NCBI GenBank assembly: GCA_001897755.1 | Contig: MKUJ01000001.1 | Coordinates: forward strand, 434,371 to 498,370 | Length of the DNA stretch: 64,000 nucleotides | DNA from: Afipia sp. 64-13 | GTDB lineage: Bacteria; Pseudomonadota; Alphaproteobacteria; Rhizobiales; Xanthobacteraceae | Direction of reading: 5' to 3' | Shown: in pieces, positions 1 to 8,732 of the stretch | How positions within the stretch are numbered: the stretch's first letter is position 1 | How the letters are laid out: each line of letters opens with the position of its first letter | Made by a program: the position numbers and the translations under genes | Notes under the pieces: generated by a model | Told to the model about the DNA's origin: nothing | The model's database searches: none | What the model saw: the letters and a program-made list of their open reading frames with translations, nothing else

Positions 1-367
1 ACCGATGATCCACACCTTCACCAACCTCGACAAGTGGAACGCGCTGCCCAAGCACTATCAGGCGATCCTCGCCAATGCGACGACCAACGCCAACACCTAC
101 ATGGCGGCGCGCTACGATCTGCAGAATCCGGAGGCGTTGAAACGTCTGGTCGCCGGCGGCGTCCATCTGCGCCCGTTCAGCAACGAGATTCTGGAAGCCT
201 GCCTGAAGGCGACCAACGAATTGTGGACCGATATCTCCGCCAAGAACGCCAACTTCAAGACCGCGATCGATGCGATGCAGGCCTATCGCGGCGACGAGTA
301 TCTGTGGTGGCAGGTCGCCGAATACACCTTCGACAGCTTCCAGATCCGCTCGCGCACCCGCAGCTAG
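1..367 (+). CDS. TRAP transporter substrate-binding protein, DctP type (3' part only)
   Basis: The gene enters from the left edge already in frame, so only about the last 121 residues are present and the true start lies outside the window. The tail, with its run of amphipathic helices and a WWQVAEYTFD segment before the end, resembles the C-terminus of the periplasmic solute receptors of TRAP transporters for 2-oxo acids, mannitol or chloroaromatics (TakP-like). Such a protein binds a carboxylate in the periplasm and delivers it to the DctQM membrane pair. The DctM and DctQ genes lie just downstream but on the other strand, so receptor and permease converge instead of forming the usual co-directional operon. 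The substrate cannot be told from this fragment. Confidence 0.75.
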   Translation, partial: PMIHTFTNLDKWNALPKHYQAILANATTNANTYMAARYDLQNPEALKRLVAGGVHLRPFSNEILEACLKATNELWTDISAKNANFKTAIDAMQAYRGDEYLWWQVAEYTFDSFQIRSRTRS

Positions 368-385
368 AGCGCGGACGGATTGAAT

Positions 386-423
386 CGTCATTGCGAGGAG
401 CGTAGCGACGAAGCAATCCAGTC
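386..423. repeat. Short palindromic repeat, family B (single copy)
   Basis: The segment starts CGTCATTGCGAGG and ends AAGCAATCCAG. The same two arms recur at 32278-32404 and 34553-34638, there as head-to-head pairs. It looks like one half of a REP-type intergenic element and lies downstream of the dctP stop. Confidence 0.7.
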
Positions 424-446
424 CATGAATCGTTGCCACCCAACAG

Positions 447-478
447 AAAACCCGGCCCTCTTGCGAGGACCGGGTTTT
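447..478. terminator. Bidirectional Rho-independent terminator
   Basis: A 14-base arm starting AAAACCCGG pairs with a 14-base arm ending CCGGGTTTT around a TTGC loop, with one C/A mismatch. A-rich and T-rich flanks make it usable in both directions. It sits between the convergent dctP and dctM ends. Confidence 0.85.
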
Positions 479-504
479 GTTTCGGGCGCCGGACGGATGC
501 GTCG

Positions 505-1908
505 CTATTTTATATCGAAATTGAGTTTCGGCATTTCGATCTGCGGAATCTCGATCTTGACGTTGCTGGTGTCGACCTTGGCGGTGTCGATCCAGTAGGT
601 CACCGCGCCCGGCCAGTAGATCACGACCACCACGAGGATGACCTGCATGGCCACCCACGGCATCGCGCCCCAATAGATGTCGGAGCTCTTTACCTCGGGC
701 GGCGCGATGCCGCGCAGGTAGAACAGCGCGAAGCCGAACGGCGGATGCATGAACGAGGTCTGCATGTTGACGCAGAGCAGCACGCCGAACCAGACGAGAT
801 CGATGCCGAGCTTGGCCGCCACCGGGGCCAGCAGCGGGATGATGATGAAGGCGATCTCGAAGAAGTCGAGGAAGAACGCGAGGAAGAACACGAACAGGTT
901 GACGAAGATCAGGAAGCCGACCACGCCGCCGGGCAGGCCGGTCAGCAGATGCTCGATCCAGCGCGCGCCGTCCATACCCTGGAACACGAGGCTGAAACAG
1001 GTCGAGCCGATCAGGATGAACACCACCATCGCGGTGAGCCGCATGGTCGAGGTCATCGCCTGATCGACCAGCGGCCAGGTGAGGCGGCGGTGCATCGCGG
1101 CAAGGCCGATCGCGCCCATCGCGCCCATCGCGCCGGCTTCGGTCGGGGTCGCAAGGCCGAGGCCGATGGTGCCGAGCACGAGGAAGATCAGCACGATCGA
1201 GGGGATCATGCCCCACAACACGCGGCTGACCAGCTTCCAGCTCATCGGCTCGCGCGCCGATTCCGGAATCGGCGGCATCTTGTGCGGCTGGAACAGCGAG
1301 ATGGCGACGATGAACAGCAGGAAGATCACGACCTGCAGGATCGAAGGGCCGATGGCGCCGAGATACATGTCGCCGACCGAGCGGCCGAGCTGGTCGGCCA
1401 GCACGATCAGCACGAGGGAGGGCGGGATCAACTGCGTGATGGTGCCGGAGGCCGCGATCACGCCGGTGGCGAGGCGCATGTCGTAGCCGTAGCGCATCAT
1501 GATCGGCAGCGAGATCACGCCCATCGCGATCACCGATGCAGCGACGGTGCCGGTGATTGCACCGAGCACGGCGCCGACCAGAATCACCGCGTAAGCGAGG
1601 CCGCCGGGAATCTTGCCGAACAACTGGCCGGTGCCTTCGAGCAGGTCTTCGGCGAGGCCGCAGCGCTCGAGGATGGCGCCCATGAAGGTGAAGAACGGAA
1701 TCGACAGCAAGAGGTCGTTTGAGATGATGCCGTGGAAGCGGAAGGGCAGCGCCTGCAAGAACACCGGATCGAAATGTCCGGTGTAAATTCCGATCACTCC
1801 GAAGAACAGCCCGACCGCGCCCAGCGAGAATGCGACCGGGAATCCGATCAGCATGAACAGGATCATCGTCCCGAACATCATGGGGGGCATTATGCCGTGC
1901 GAAAACAT
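505..1908 (-). CDS. dctM: TRAP transporter large permease DctM
   Basis: This 467-residue protein is almost entirely hydrophobic and resembles the 12-helix large subunit of TRAP transporters, which carries the substrate across the inner membrane driven by a sodium gradient. The N-terminus (FGTMILFMLIGFPVAFSLG) and a later GAITGTVAASVIAMG segment are typical of DctM. It is somewhat longer than the common ~430 residues, as in the mannitol/chloroaromatic subgroup. It lies 60 bp downstream of dctQ on the same strand and ends at a shared terminator with the convergent dctP. An internal ATG seven codons in (MPPMMFG) is an alternative start. Confidence 0.9.
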   Translation of the reverse strand: MFSHGIMPPMMFGTMILFMLIGFPVAFSLGAVGLFFGVIGIYTGHFDPVFLQALPFRFHGIISNDLLLSIPFFTFMGAILERCGLAEDLLEGTGQLFGKIPGGLAYAVILVGAVLGAITGTVAASVIAMGVISLPIMMRYGYDMRLATGVIAASGTITQLIPPSLVLIVLADQLGRSVGDMYLGAIGPSILQVVIFLLFIVAISLFQPHKMPPIPESAREPMSWKLVSRVLWGMIPSIVLIFLVLGTIGLGLATPTEAGAMGAMGAIGLAAMHRRLTWPLVDQAMTSTMRLTAMVVFILIGSTCFSLVFQGMDGARWIEHLLTGLPGGVVGFLIFVNLFVFFLAFFLDFFEIAFIIIPLLAPVAAKLGIDLVWFGVLLCVNMQTSFMHPPFGFALFYLRGIAPPEVKSSDIYWGAMPWVAMQVILVVVVIYWPGAVTYWIDTAKVDTSNVKIEIPQIEMPKLNFDIK

Positions 1909-1968
1909 CTCGATGTCCTGATTGAAGTGCGGGGCGCGAGTGGGTCGGAGCTTTTATTGCGAAGACGC

Positions 1969-2505
1969 TTATTGCAGAGGAGCTTCGTAATGCGTGTCGA
2001 TGCGCAGCTTGCCGGTCAGCGCGGCGATGCGCTTGACGAGTTCGGCCACTCCCTGAAGGAAGAGCAGTGAAAACCCGAGCGGCAGCAGCAGCTTTGCCGG
2101 CCACAGGATGAGGCCGCCGGCGTTCATCGACATCTCGCCGGACTTGAACGAGTTGTAGAAGAACGGCCAGGTCAGACTGACCAGATAGCCCATGACCGGC
2201 AGCAGGAAGAAGGTGAAGCCGAAAATGTCGATCCACAGCCGCGTCCGGTCGGAGACGTTGGAGTAGAGCAGATCGACGCGGACATGCTCGTTGAGGCGCA
2301 GCGTCTGCGCGGCGCCGAGCAGCACGATGCCGCCGAACATGTACCACTGGATTTCGAGGAGGCCGTTTGAGCTGTAGCTGAACAGATAGCGCACCACCGC
2401 GTTGCCGGCGCTCACCGCGCAGGCTAGCAGGACGAGCCATTTGGCGATGTATCCGGCGACATCGCTGATGCCGTCGGCAATCCGGGTCAATTTTAAGAAG
2501 TCCAC
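1969..2505 (-). CDS. dctQ: TRAP transporter small permease DctQ
   Basis: This 178-residue protein has four predicted membrane segments and the WYMFGGIVLLGAAQTLR stretch common in DctQ proteins. DctQ partners DctM in the inner membrane. The start codon is GTG (MDFLKLTRIADG). It is the first gene of a dctQ-dctM pair and no binding-protein gene precedes it. The upstream 198 bp to moaA show no gene. Confidence 0.87.
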   Translation of the reverse strand: MDFLKLTRIADGISDVAGYIAKWLVLLACAVSAGNAVVRYLFSYSSNGLLEIQWYMFGGIVLLGAAQTLRLNEHVRVDLLYSNVSDRTRLWIDIFGFTFFLLPVMGYLVSLTWPFFYNSFKSGEMSMNAGGLILWPAKLLLPLGFSLLFLQGVAELVKRIAALTGKLRIDTHYEAPLQ

Positions 2506-2703
2506 CGTCCATCCCCTGGAAGGAGCGCCGATAGGCTGCTTCTGACCGCCTCATTTTGCGAGGGGCGGCAACCCTGTCGGTCCCAGTCTGTTCCTTACCG
2601 GCGGGACAAAACCAGCGTCTCGGGATGACGTCAATCAATCATTTGGGGGGGATCGCGGCTGTCAGATGGCTGTCCGGGCGGGGCCGGAGCAGCCCCGGCG
2701 GGG

Positions 2704-3735
2704 TCAGCCGCCGGTCACGCTCATATGGCGGCTGACGCCGGGCCGGTTGTGGCGGCGGTCGATGATGAAGTCGTGGCCCTTCGGCTTGAGACCGATGGCG
2801 CGGTCGATCGTGGCCGCGAGCAGTTCGTTGTCGGCCGAGGCGCGCAGCGGCTTGCGCAGGTCGGAGGCATCCTCCTGGCCGAGGCAGGTGTGCAGCGTGC
2901 CGGTGCAGGTGATGCGGACACGGTTGCAGGATTCGCAGAAGTTATGGGTCATCGGCGTGATCAGGCCGAGCTTGCCGCCAGTCTCGCTGACGCGCACGTA
3001 GCGCGCCGGGCCGCCCGAACTCTCGTCGAGATCGGTCAGGGTGTATTGTGCGGCGAGGCGCGAGCGGATCATCGACAGCGGCACATACTGGTCGATGCGG
3101 CCGCCGACGATATCGCCCATCGGCATCACTTCAATCAGAGTGAGATCCATGCCCTTGCCGTGCGCCCATTCCATCAGCGAGGGAATTTCATCCTCGTTGA
3201 GGTCTTTCAGCGCCACCGCGTTGATCTTCACTTTCAAGCCGGCGGCGCGGGCCGCCTCGATGCCGGCGAGCACTTTCTCGATATCGCCCCAGCGGGTGAT
3301 CGAGCGGAACTTGTTGGCGTCGAGCGTATCAAGCGAGACGTTGATCCGTCGCACGCCGCATTCGTAGAGTTGGCTGGCGAAATTGACGAGCTGCGAGCCG
3401 TTGGTGGTCAGCGTCAGTTCGTTGAGCGCGCCGCTTTCGAGGTGGCGCGACAGCGAGCGGAACAGCGACATCACGTTCCGGCGCACCAGAGGTTCGCCGC
3501 CGGTCAGGCGCAGCTTCTTGACGCCCTTGGCGATGAAGGCCGAGCACAGCCGGTCGAGTTCTTCGAGGGTGAGGAGATCAGCCTTCGGCAGGAAGGTCAT
3601 GTCTTCTGACATGCAGTAGAAGCACCGCAGGTCGCAGCGGTCCGTCACGGACACGCGCAGGTAAGTGATGGTCCGGCCGAATGGGTCGGTCATCACCGGC
3701 GCCCCATTCGCTGACGAACCGTGAAGTTCGTTCAT
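2704..3735 (-). CDS. moaA: GTP 3',8-cyclase MoaA
   Basis: MoaA is the radical-SAM enzyme that turns GTP into 3',8-cyclo-7,8-dihydro-GTP, the first step of molybdenum cofactor synthesis. The 343-residue product shows the N-terminal cluster motif CDLRCFYC (Cys34, Cys38, Cys41), the SAM-binding LRLTGGEPL stretch, the C-terminal cluster [11 protein letters not shown] with a later Cys, and the C-terminal Gly-Gly needed for activity in known MoaA proteins. Length matches the family. It lies alone, with no other moa gene nearby. A second ATG at codon 15 (MTDPFGR) is a possible start. Confidence 0.96.
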   Translation of the reverse strand: MNELHGSSANGAPVMTDPFGRTITYLRVSVTDRCDLRCFYCMSEDMTFLPKADLLTLEELDRLCSAFIAKGVKKLRLTGGEPLVRRNVMSLFRSLSRHLESGALNELTLTTNGSQLVNFASQLYECGVRRINVSLDTLDANKFRSITRWGDIEKVLAGIEAARAAGLKVKINAVALKDLNEDEIPSLMEWAHGKGMDLTLIEVMPMGDIVGGRIDQYVPLSMIRSRLAAQYTLTDLDESSGGPARYVRVSETGGKLGLITPMTHNFCESCNRVRITCTGTLHTCLGQEDASDLRKPLRASADNELLAATIDRAIGLKPKGHDFIIDRRHNRPGVSRHMSVTGG

Positions 3736-3851
3736 TTCTTGCCCTGTGCTGGCGACCCGGCGATCCGCTCAGGAGCGCCGGATGGCTCTAGTCTTATGTA
3801 GATATCAGCAGGCCCGGGCGCAACGGAATATGATGCCCGGTGCCGGACAGA

Positions 3852-4301
3852 TTAGCGCACCGGCGGGAACGGCGAGGCGTCCCCGGCGGGAGCGGCGGCA
3901 GGAGCCTGTGCCGGAGCCGCCGCGGGGGCGGGCTTGGCGGCGCGCGCCACGTGGCGCTTGCGCTTGGCAGGCTTGGCCGGAGCGGCGAGGACCAGTTCGG
4001 CGACCGCCGGGTTGGGGTCCAGCACCACTTCGCCCGGCTGGGTCACCACGGTCACCGGCAGGGTCTGCGGCTGGTATTTCGGCAGGCTGTAGGTGACGGT
4101 AAAGCTCTCTTTGGTCGCGACCTTGACCTCGCACGGGGTCTTGCAGCCCGGTCCGACCGAGGTGACGGCATCGGCGCCGGGCGGCACCGAATCGAGCTGC
4201 AGGGTTACTTCGGGAGGCGTGGTCTTGAAAATGTCCATCGAGGACATGGACGAGCACCCCGCCAGGCTGAGTCCAGCCGCGACAATCACCAGAACACGCA
4301 T
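3852..4301 (-). CDS. Putative lipoprotein with PEGA-like fold and Ala/Pro-rich tail
   Basis: This 149-residue protein begins with a lipoprotein signal ending in the lipobox LAGC, which would be cut before Cys16 and lipidated. Residues 30-95 (SVPPGADAVTSVGP, CKTPCEVKV) resemble a PEGA-type beta domain, found in surface or periplasmic proteins. The last third is low-complexity Ala/Pro/Lys. It is a single gene after moaA. Function is unknown; the PEGA resemblance is by eye only. Confidence 0.7.
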   Translation of the reverse strand: MRVLVIVAAGLSLAGCSSMSSMDIFKTTPPEVTLQLDSVPPGADAVTSVGPGCKTPCEVKVATKESFTVTYSLPKYQPQTLPVTVVTQPGEVVLDPNPAVAELVLAAPAKPAKRKRHVARAAKPAPAAAPAQAPAAAPAGDASPFPPVR

Positions 4302-4544
4302 GATACATCCGTTATTTTGAGCGGCAGGCCGCCTTGCTCCCCCGCGCGGACCATAAGGGCAGGCCGTTGCCGGCGCAACCGAAAGGCCCGCTTGTTTGCG
4401 GGGGCACGGTTAATGCCAGCAGATTTCCAGACCTCGGACCTTGAGCAAAATCAATGGTCTGGTGAACGGGGTTAAAGGCTCGCCTCGGTTTGGCCGCGAG
4501 TTCCGGAGCCATGATGCGGCAACGGGAGGTTGGGATCGGACCGC

Positions 4545-5228
4545 TCAGCCGCCGTTTCGGCGGGCGATGATCTCCGCCACCGCCCCCGACAGCTTTTCCA
4601 TATGGGAAATCAGGCAGTCCGGCTTGAGCTCCTCGATCGAGACCGGGGTATAGCCGAAATCGACCCCGATCACCGGCACGCCGGCGCGGCGCGCCACGCC
4701 GATATCGGGTCCGGAATCGCCGATCATGATTGCCGAGGACAGCACGCCGCCGGCGCTTCTGATGGTCTCGCGCAGGATGACCGGATCGGGCTTCTGCACG
4801 CCGAAGGTGTCCGCCCCGCAGATCGCGGCGAAGCGCTCGCTCATGCCTAGCCGGTCGAGCAGCCGTTTCGACAGCCACTCCAGCTTGTTGGTGCAGACCG
4901 CGAAATTGAAGCCCTGTCCGGATAATTCGTCGAGCGCGTCGAGCACGCCGTCGAACGGGCGGGTCTCGTCGGCGATGTGCTCGGCGTAAAACGCAATGAA
5001 ATCGTCGGTCAGCGCCGAGATTTCGTCCGGCGTCTTGCTGCGGCCTTCCTGTTCGAGGCCACGCTCGATCAGCGCGCGCGCGCCGGCGCCGATCAGCTTG
5101 CGGGCCGAGGCGACCGGGACTGGCGGCAGACCTTCGCGATCCAGCACGAAATTGAGGGCGCCGACGAGATCGGGCGCGCTGTCGACCAGCGTGCCGTCGA
5201 GATCGAAAACAAGAAGGGGAGCTGTCAT
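4545..5228 (-). CDS. gph: Phosphoglycolate phosphatase (HAD superfamily)
   Basis: The 227-residue product has HAD motif I FDLDGTLVDS near residue 8, a lysine-containing motif (FGVQKPDP) and motif IV MIGDSGPDIGVARRAG. Its size and cap domain match Gph, which removes phosphate from 2-phosphoglycolate made by photorespiration or DNA repair. The reading frame stays open upstream to 5450, but that part overlaps REP-type repeats; the ATG giving MTAPLLVFDLDG is the natural start. It is divergent from rpiA, a pairing seen in relatives. Other HAD phosphatases of this size cannot be excluded. Confidence 0.88.
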   Translation of the reverse strand: MTAPLLVFDLDGTLVDSAPDLVGALNFVLDREGLPPVPVASARKLIGAGARALIERGLEQEGRSKTPDEISALTDDFIAFYAEHIADETRPFDGVLDALDELSGQGFNFAVCTNKLEWLSKRLLDRLGMSERFAAICGADTFGVQKPDPVILRETIRSAGGVLSSAIMIGDSGPDIGVARRAGVPVIGVDFGYTPVSIEELKPDCLISHMEKLSGAVAEIIARRNGG

Positions 5229-5306
5229 GCTGTTCGCCAGGGTGTGGTTCAAGTCAGGTTGAAGTGCGGCCATGGGAAGGAGGCCCGCCGACACTACGAT
5301 CCAGTC

Positions 5307-5400
5307 CCTCATGGTGAGGAGGCGCTTCTTCAGCGCCGTCTCGAACCATGAGGCCCTCATCCTTCGAGACGCGCGCAAGAGCGCGCTCCTCAGGATGAGG
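5307..5400. repeat. Tandem pair of REP-like palindromes, family A
   Basis: Two hairpins lie one base apart: 5307-5353 (ends CCTCATGGT / ACCATGAGG) and 5355-5400 (ends CCTCATCCT / AGGATGAGG). Both hold the CTCGA/GAGGA core also seen at 8324, 13726, 32422, 32498, 39449 and 39509. They fill much of the 409-bp gap between gph and rpiA; the rest of that gap shows no gene. Confidence 0.8.
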
Positions 5401-5637
5401 CGGAACGGTGATCGTATCCGTTCGCTAGCTCGCGTGGCACGGCGATGCAAGGGGCCAGGCTGGAAATTGCCGAAACCGCGCTCCGGGTTTTGATTTGTGG
5501 CGTTTTCTGCACGCGAGCCGGTATCCGCCCCCGGGTCGGGCCTGAGGGCACGCTTCGCTCGAAAACGCTTCCGGCGGTCTGTTCCTCGCCCTCAATCGAC
5601 GCTAGAAGGGCCGCGGATCAACGAGGGTTGCGACAGC

Positions 5638-6330
5638 ATGGACGATTTGAAACGACAGGCCGCCGCCCGCGCGCTGGACTATGTCAGCGACGGTATGCGG
5701 CTCGGACTGGGGACCGGATCGACCGCGAAACATTTCGTCGAACTGCTCGGCGCGCGCGTGCAGGCCGGCCTCAAGGTGATCGGCGTGCCGACCTCAGAGG
5801 CGACACGCGCCGACGCACAGCGTTGCGGCGTGCCGCTGACCACGCTGGACGAGATCGACCATCTCGACCTCACCGTGGACGGCACCGACGAGGTCGATAG
5901 CGATCTCAATCTGATCAAGGGCGGCGGCGGTGCGCTGCTGCGCGAGAAGATCGTCGCCGCGGCGTCCGACCGGATGATCGTGATCGCCGACGACAGCAAA
6001 TGGGTCGATGCGCTCGGCCGTTTCCCGCTGCCGATCGAGGTGGTGCCGTTCGGCCTTGGCGCGACGCGCCGTGCGATCGAGGCGAGCTTCGCCGCGAGCG
6101 GGGTGAGCGGCGAAATAAGTCTTCGCAAGGGCAAGGACGGCCATGCTTTCGTCACCGATGGCGGCCACTGGATCGTCGATGCCCATCTCGGGCGCATCCC
6201 GGACGCCCGCCGCCTGGCGGCGTCCCTGAGCCTGATCCCCGGTGTGATGGAGCACGGGCTGTTTATCGGCCTTGCGAGCACGGTGATTCTCGCAGGCGCC
6301 AGTGGAATTCGCGTGGTTGATCGGCGCTAG
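5638..6330 (+). CDS. rpiA: Ribose-5-phosphate isomerase A
   Basis: RpiA interconverts ribose 5-phosphate and ribulose 5-phosphate in the pentose phosphate and Calvin pathways. The 230-residue protein shows the family signatures GLGTGSTA (near 22), TVDGTDEVD with catalytic Asp (near 79), and [14 protein letters not shown]. The frame is open further upstream, but the ATG giving [16 protein letters not shown] fits known starts. A DUF2059 gene follows 22 bp downstream and is probably co-transcribed. Confidence 0.96.
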   Translation: MDDLKRQAAARALDYVSDGMRLGLGTGSTAKHFVELLGARVQAGLKVIGVPTSEATRADAQRCGVPLTTLDEIDHLDLTVDGTDEVDSDLNLIKGGGGALLREKIVAAASDRMIVIADDSKWVDALGRFPLPIEVVPFGLGATRRAIEASFAASGVSGEISLRKGKDGHAFVTDGGHWIVDAHLGRIPDARRLAASLSLIPGVMEHGLFIGLASTVILAGASGIRVVDRR

Positions 6331-6352
6331 CGCCGCAGTTGAGGAGATTGAG

Positions 6353-6883
6353 ATGAAGAAACTTGTCAATGCGATCGTGGTCGCGGGATTTGCCGCCGTG
6401 CTGGCGCTGTCCAGCGGGCCGGCTCTGGCTCAGGCGCAGCAGACCGCGCCCTCGAATCCCAATCCGTCGGCGACCGCCGTCGGCTACGCCAAGGAAATTC
6501 TCGCCGCCAAGAGCGTGAGCAATATCTATAAGGACGCGATTCCGAACCTTGTCGAGCGCACCAAAGTCACCCTGATCCAGGCCAACCTGAACTATCAGAA
6601 GGACCTCACCGACGTCTCGCTCAAGGTCGCCAAGGATTTCGCCGGCCGCGAGAAGGAGATCGGCGACGAGTTCGCCAAGATCTACGCCCAGCACTTCACC
6701 GAGCCGGAGCTGAAGGAGCTCGTCACCTTCTACAAGTCGGCGCTCGGCAAGAAGCTGATCGATCAGGAGCCGGTGGTGTTCGCCGGCGCCTCGCAGTACA
6801 TGGCCAACTGGGCGCAGAAGCTGAGCGAGGAGATCAACGGCAAGTTCCGCGCCGAGATGCGCGCGCGGGGCAAGAACATCTGA
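6353..6883 (+). CDS. DUF2059 domain protein, exported
   Basis: The 176-residue product starts with a clear signal peptide (MKKLVNAIVVAGFAAVLALS, cut after ALAQA) and continues as an alpha-helical domain with FTEPELKELVTFYKSALGKK, a signature of DUF2059. The family is periplasmic and of unknown function. A GAGGAGA ribosome site lies just before the ATG at 6353. It is placed between rpiA and gor with short gaps, so the three may form an operon. Confidence 0.85.
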   Translation: MKKLVNAIVVAGFAAVLALSSGPALAQAQQTAPSNPNPSATAVGYAKEILAAKSVSNIYKDAIPNLVERTKVTLIQANLNYQKDLTDVSLKVAKDFAGREKEIGDEFAKIYAQHFTEPELKELVTFYKSALGKKLIDQEPVVFAGASQYMANWAQKLSEEINGKFRAEMRARGKNI

Positions 6884-6924
6884 TCGTCCGCGCGAAGCGG
6901 ATGACGTAAAGCAGGGGCGAGGGA

Positions 6925-8310
6925 ATGGCTGACGCGGATGTCGATCTGTTCGTGATCGGCGGCGGCTCGGGCGGGGTGCGCGCCGCGCGGATCGCGGCCG
7001 GTTACGGAGCCCGCGTCGCCATCGCCGAGGAATACCGCTTCGGCGGCACCTGCGTCATTCGCGGCTGCGTGCCCAAGAAGCTGATGGTCTATGCCTCGCA
7101 TGTCCATCAGGAGATCAAGGACGCGGCCGGTTTCGGCTGGACCATTCCGGCCGCGACGTTTGACTGGGCGAACTTCATTGCCAACAAGGACAAGGAGATC
7201 GCCCGGCTTGAGAACATCTACGCCACCAATGTCGAGAAGGCGGGCGCGCGCGTCATCAAGGCGCGTGCGGTGTTCGAGGACCCGCACACGCTGCGGCTCT
7301 CCACCGGCGAGACCGTTCGCGCGGATCGTATTCTGATCGCGACCGGCGGCGCGCCCAATCATGGAGCGGCGATCCCCGGCATCGAGCATGTGATCTCCTC
7401 CAACGAGGTGTTCCATCTGGAAAAGCAGCCCAGGCGCATCGTCATTCAGGGCGGCGGCTACATCGCGCTGGAATTCGCCTGCATCTTCGCCGGTCTCGGC
7501 ACCGACGTGACGCTGGTCTATCGCGGCGACAATGTGCTGCGCGGTTTCGATGAGGACGTGCGCGCGCACGTTCGCAGCGAGATGGAGAAGGCCGGCATCA
7601 CCATTCTCACCGGTTGCACGGTGGACCGGGTGGAGCGGCAGGCGGACGTGTTCACCGCGCATCTGTCGAACGGATCGAGCATCGCCGCCGATCAGGTGAT
7701 GTTCGCGATCGGCCGCCATCCCGCCGTGAAAGGCCTCGGGCTGGAGAAAGCCGGCGTCGCGCTCAATCCGAAGAACGGCGGCATCGCCGTCAACGAATAT
7801 TCGCAGACCAACGTGCCGAACATCTACGCGGTCGGCGACGTCACCCACCGCATCAACCTGACGCCGGTGGCGATCCGCGAAGGTCATGCCTTCGCCGACA
7901 CCGTGTTCGGCAACAAGCCGACCCGCGTCGATCACGACGACATTCCGACCGCGGTGTTCTCGCAGCCGGAAGTCGGCACGGTGGGACTCACCGAGACGCA
8001 GGCGCTCGCGCGCTCTGTCGGCGTCGATATCTACAAGTCCGATTTCCGGCCGATCAAGGCGACGCTGTCGGGCAATCCCGGCCGTGTGCTGATGAAGCTG
8101 ATCGTCGACAGCGAGAGCGACCGCGTGCTCGGCTGCCATATCGTCGGCCCCGAGGCCGCCGAACTGGCCCAGGTGGTGGCGATCGCGATGAAGATGAAGG
8201 CGACCAAGGCCGATTTCGACGCCACCATGGCGCTGCATCCGACCGCCGCCGAGGAGCTTGTCACCATGCGCACCCCGGTGGCGCGCCATGTCCGCAAGGC
8301 GACCGCGTGA
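6925..8310 (+). CDS. gor: Glutathione-disulfide reductase
   Basis: Gor reduces oxidised glutathione with NADPH and FAD in the cytoplasm. The 461-residue product has the FAD-binding GGGSGGVRAARIAA, the redox-active disulfide motif CVIRGC (Cys43, Cys48), the NADPH-binding GGGYIALEFA, and the C-terminal HPTAAEE with the catalytic His-Glu pair. Length and order match plant and proteobacterial glutathione reductases rather than lipoamide dehydrogenase. A 422-bp gap of repeats follows. Confidence 0.95.
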   Translation: MADADVDLFVIGGGSGGVRAARIAAGYGARVAIAEEYRFGGTCVIRGCVPKKLMVYASHVHQEIKDAAGFGWTIPAATFDWANFIANKDKEIARLENIYATNVEKAGARVIKARAVFEDPHTLRLSTGETVRADRILIATGGAPNHGAAIPGIEHVISSNEVFHLEKQPRRIVIQGGGYIALEFACIFAGLGTDVTLVYRGDNVLRGFDEDVRAHVRSEMEKAGITILTGCTVDRVERQADVFTAHLSNGSSIAADQVMFAIGRHPAVKGLGLEKAGVALNPKNGGIAVNEYSQTNVPNIYAVGDVTHRINLTPVAIREGHAFADTVFGNKPTRVDHDDIPTAVFSQPEVGTVGLTETQALARSVGVDIYKSDFRPIKATLSGNPGRVLMKLIVDSESDRVLGCHIVGPEAAELAQVVAIAMKMKATKADFDATMALHPTAAEELVTMRTPVARHVRKATA

Positions 8311-8323
8311 ACCATGAATTCCG

Positions 8324-8560
8324 CATCCTTCGAGACGCGATGTCTTGTGAAATCGCTCCTCAAAGCTCGACCGGAAAAAGCGTCGTCCCGGCGCAGGCCG
8401 GGACCCATAATCCCTGTCGATGAGTTTGGCATGGCAGGCCCGGCATCGTTCCTGAAAGGCCTGTGGTGCTGGGTCCCGGCCTGCGCCGGGACGACCGCCA
8501 CGAAAATTGCCGTCGATGACGGAAAACATCCCTGAACGCAGCCCACATTTTCGATCAGGT
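8324..8560. repeat. Composite repeat copy 1 (family A + invertible family D + tail)
   Basis: This non-coding element fills the gap between gor and aroG. It begins with a degenerate family-A palindrome (CATCCTTCGAGACGCGA), continues with a ~115-bp family-D unit at 8382-8496 whose ends are long inverted repeats (GTCGTCCCGGCGCAGG and its complement), and ends with a tail containing GAAAACATCC and ACGCAGCC. A second copy at 13726-13975 has the same order of parts but the inner part of the D unit is inverted. No gene is visible in 8311-8732 apart from this element and the aroG leader. Confidence 0.8.
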
Positions 8561-8732
8561 TTTCACCATGAGTCTATGCCTCCCTGACCCACGCCGCGCC
8601 GCCTTGGCCGCGGCTTGATCTGGCTCAGGTCCATAACCATCTGATCGCACTATACGATTTCGTATCTGGCAAGTCCGGGGCGGGCTGTGTATAACCCGCA
8701 CCGTTCATAAGTGTTTTCAGGAGTTTGAAGTC

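Noticed and set aside
433..1722. A 429-codon plus-strand frame opposite dctM
   Set aside because: It is a low-complexity Asp/His/Arg/Glu translation typical of antisense frames in high-GC genes.
5307..5400. CRISPR array
   Set aside because: Repeats are palindromic, differ from each other, have no regular unique spacers and no cas genes are present. They are REP-type elements.
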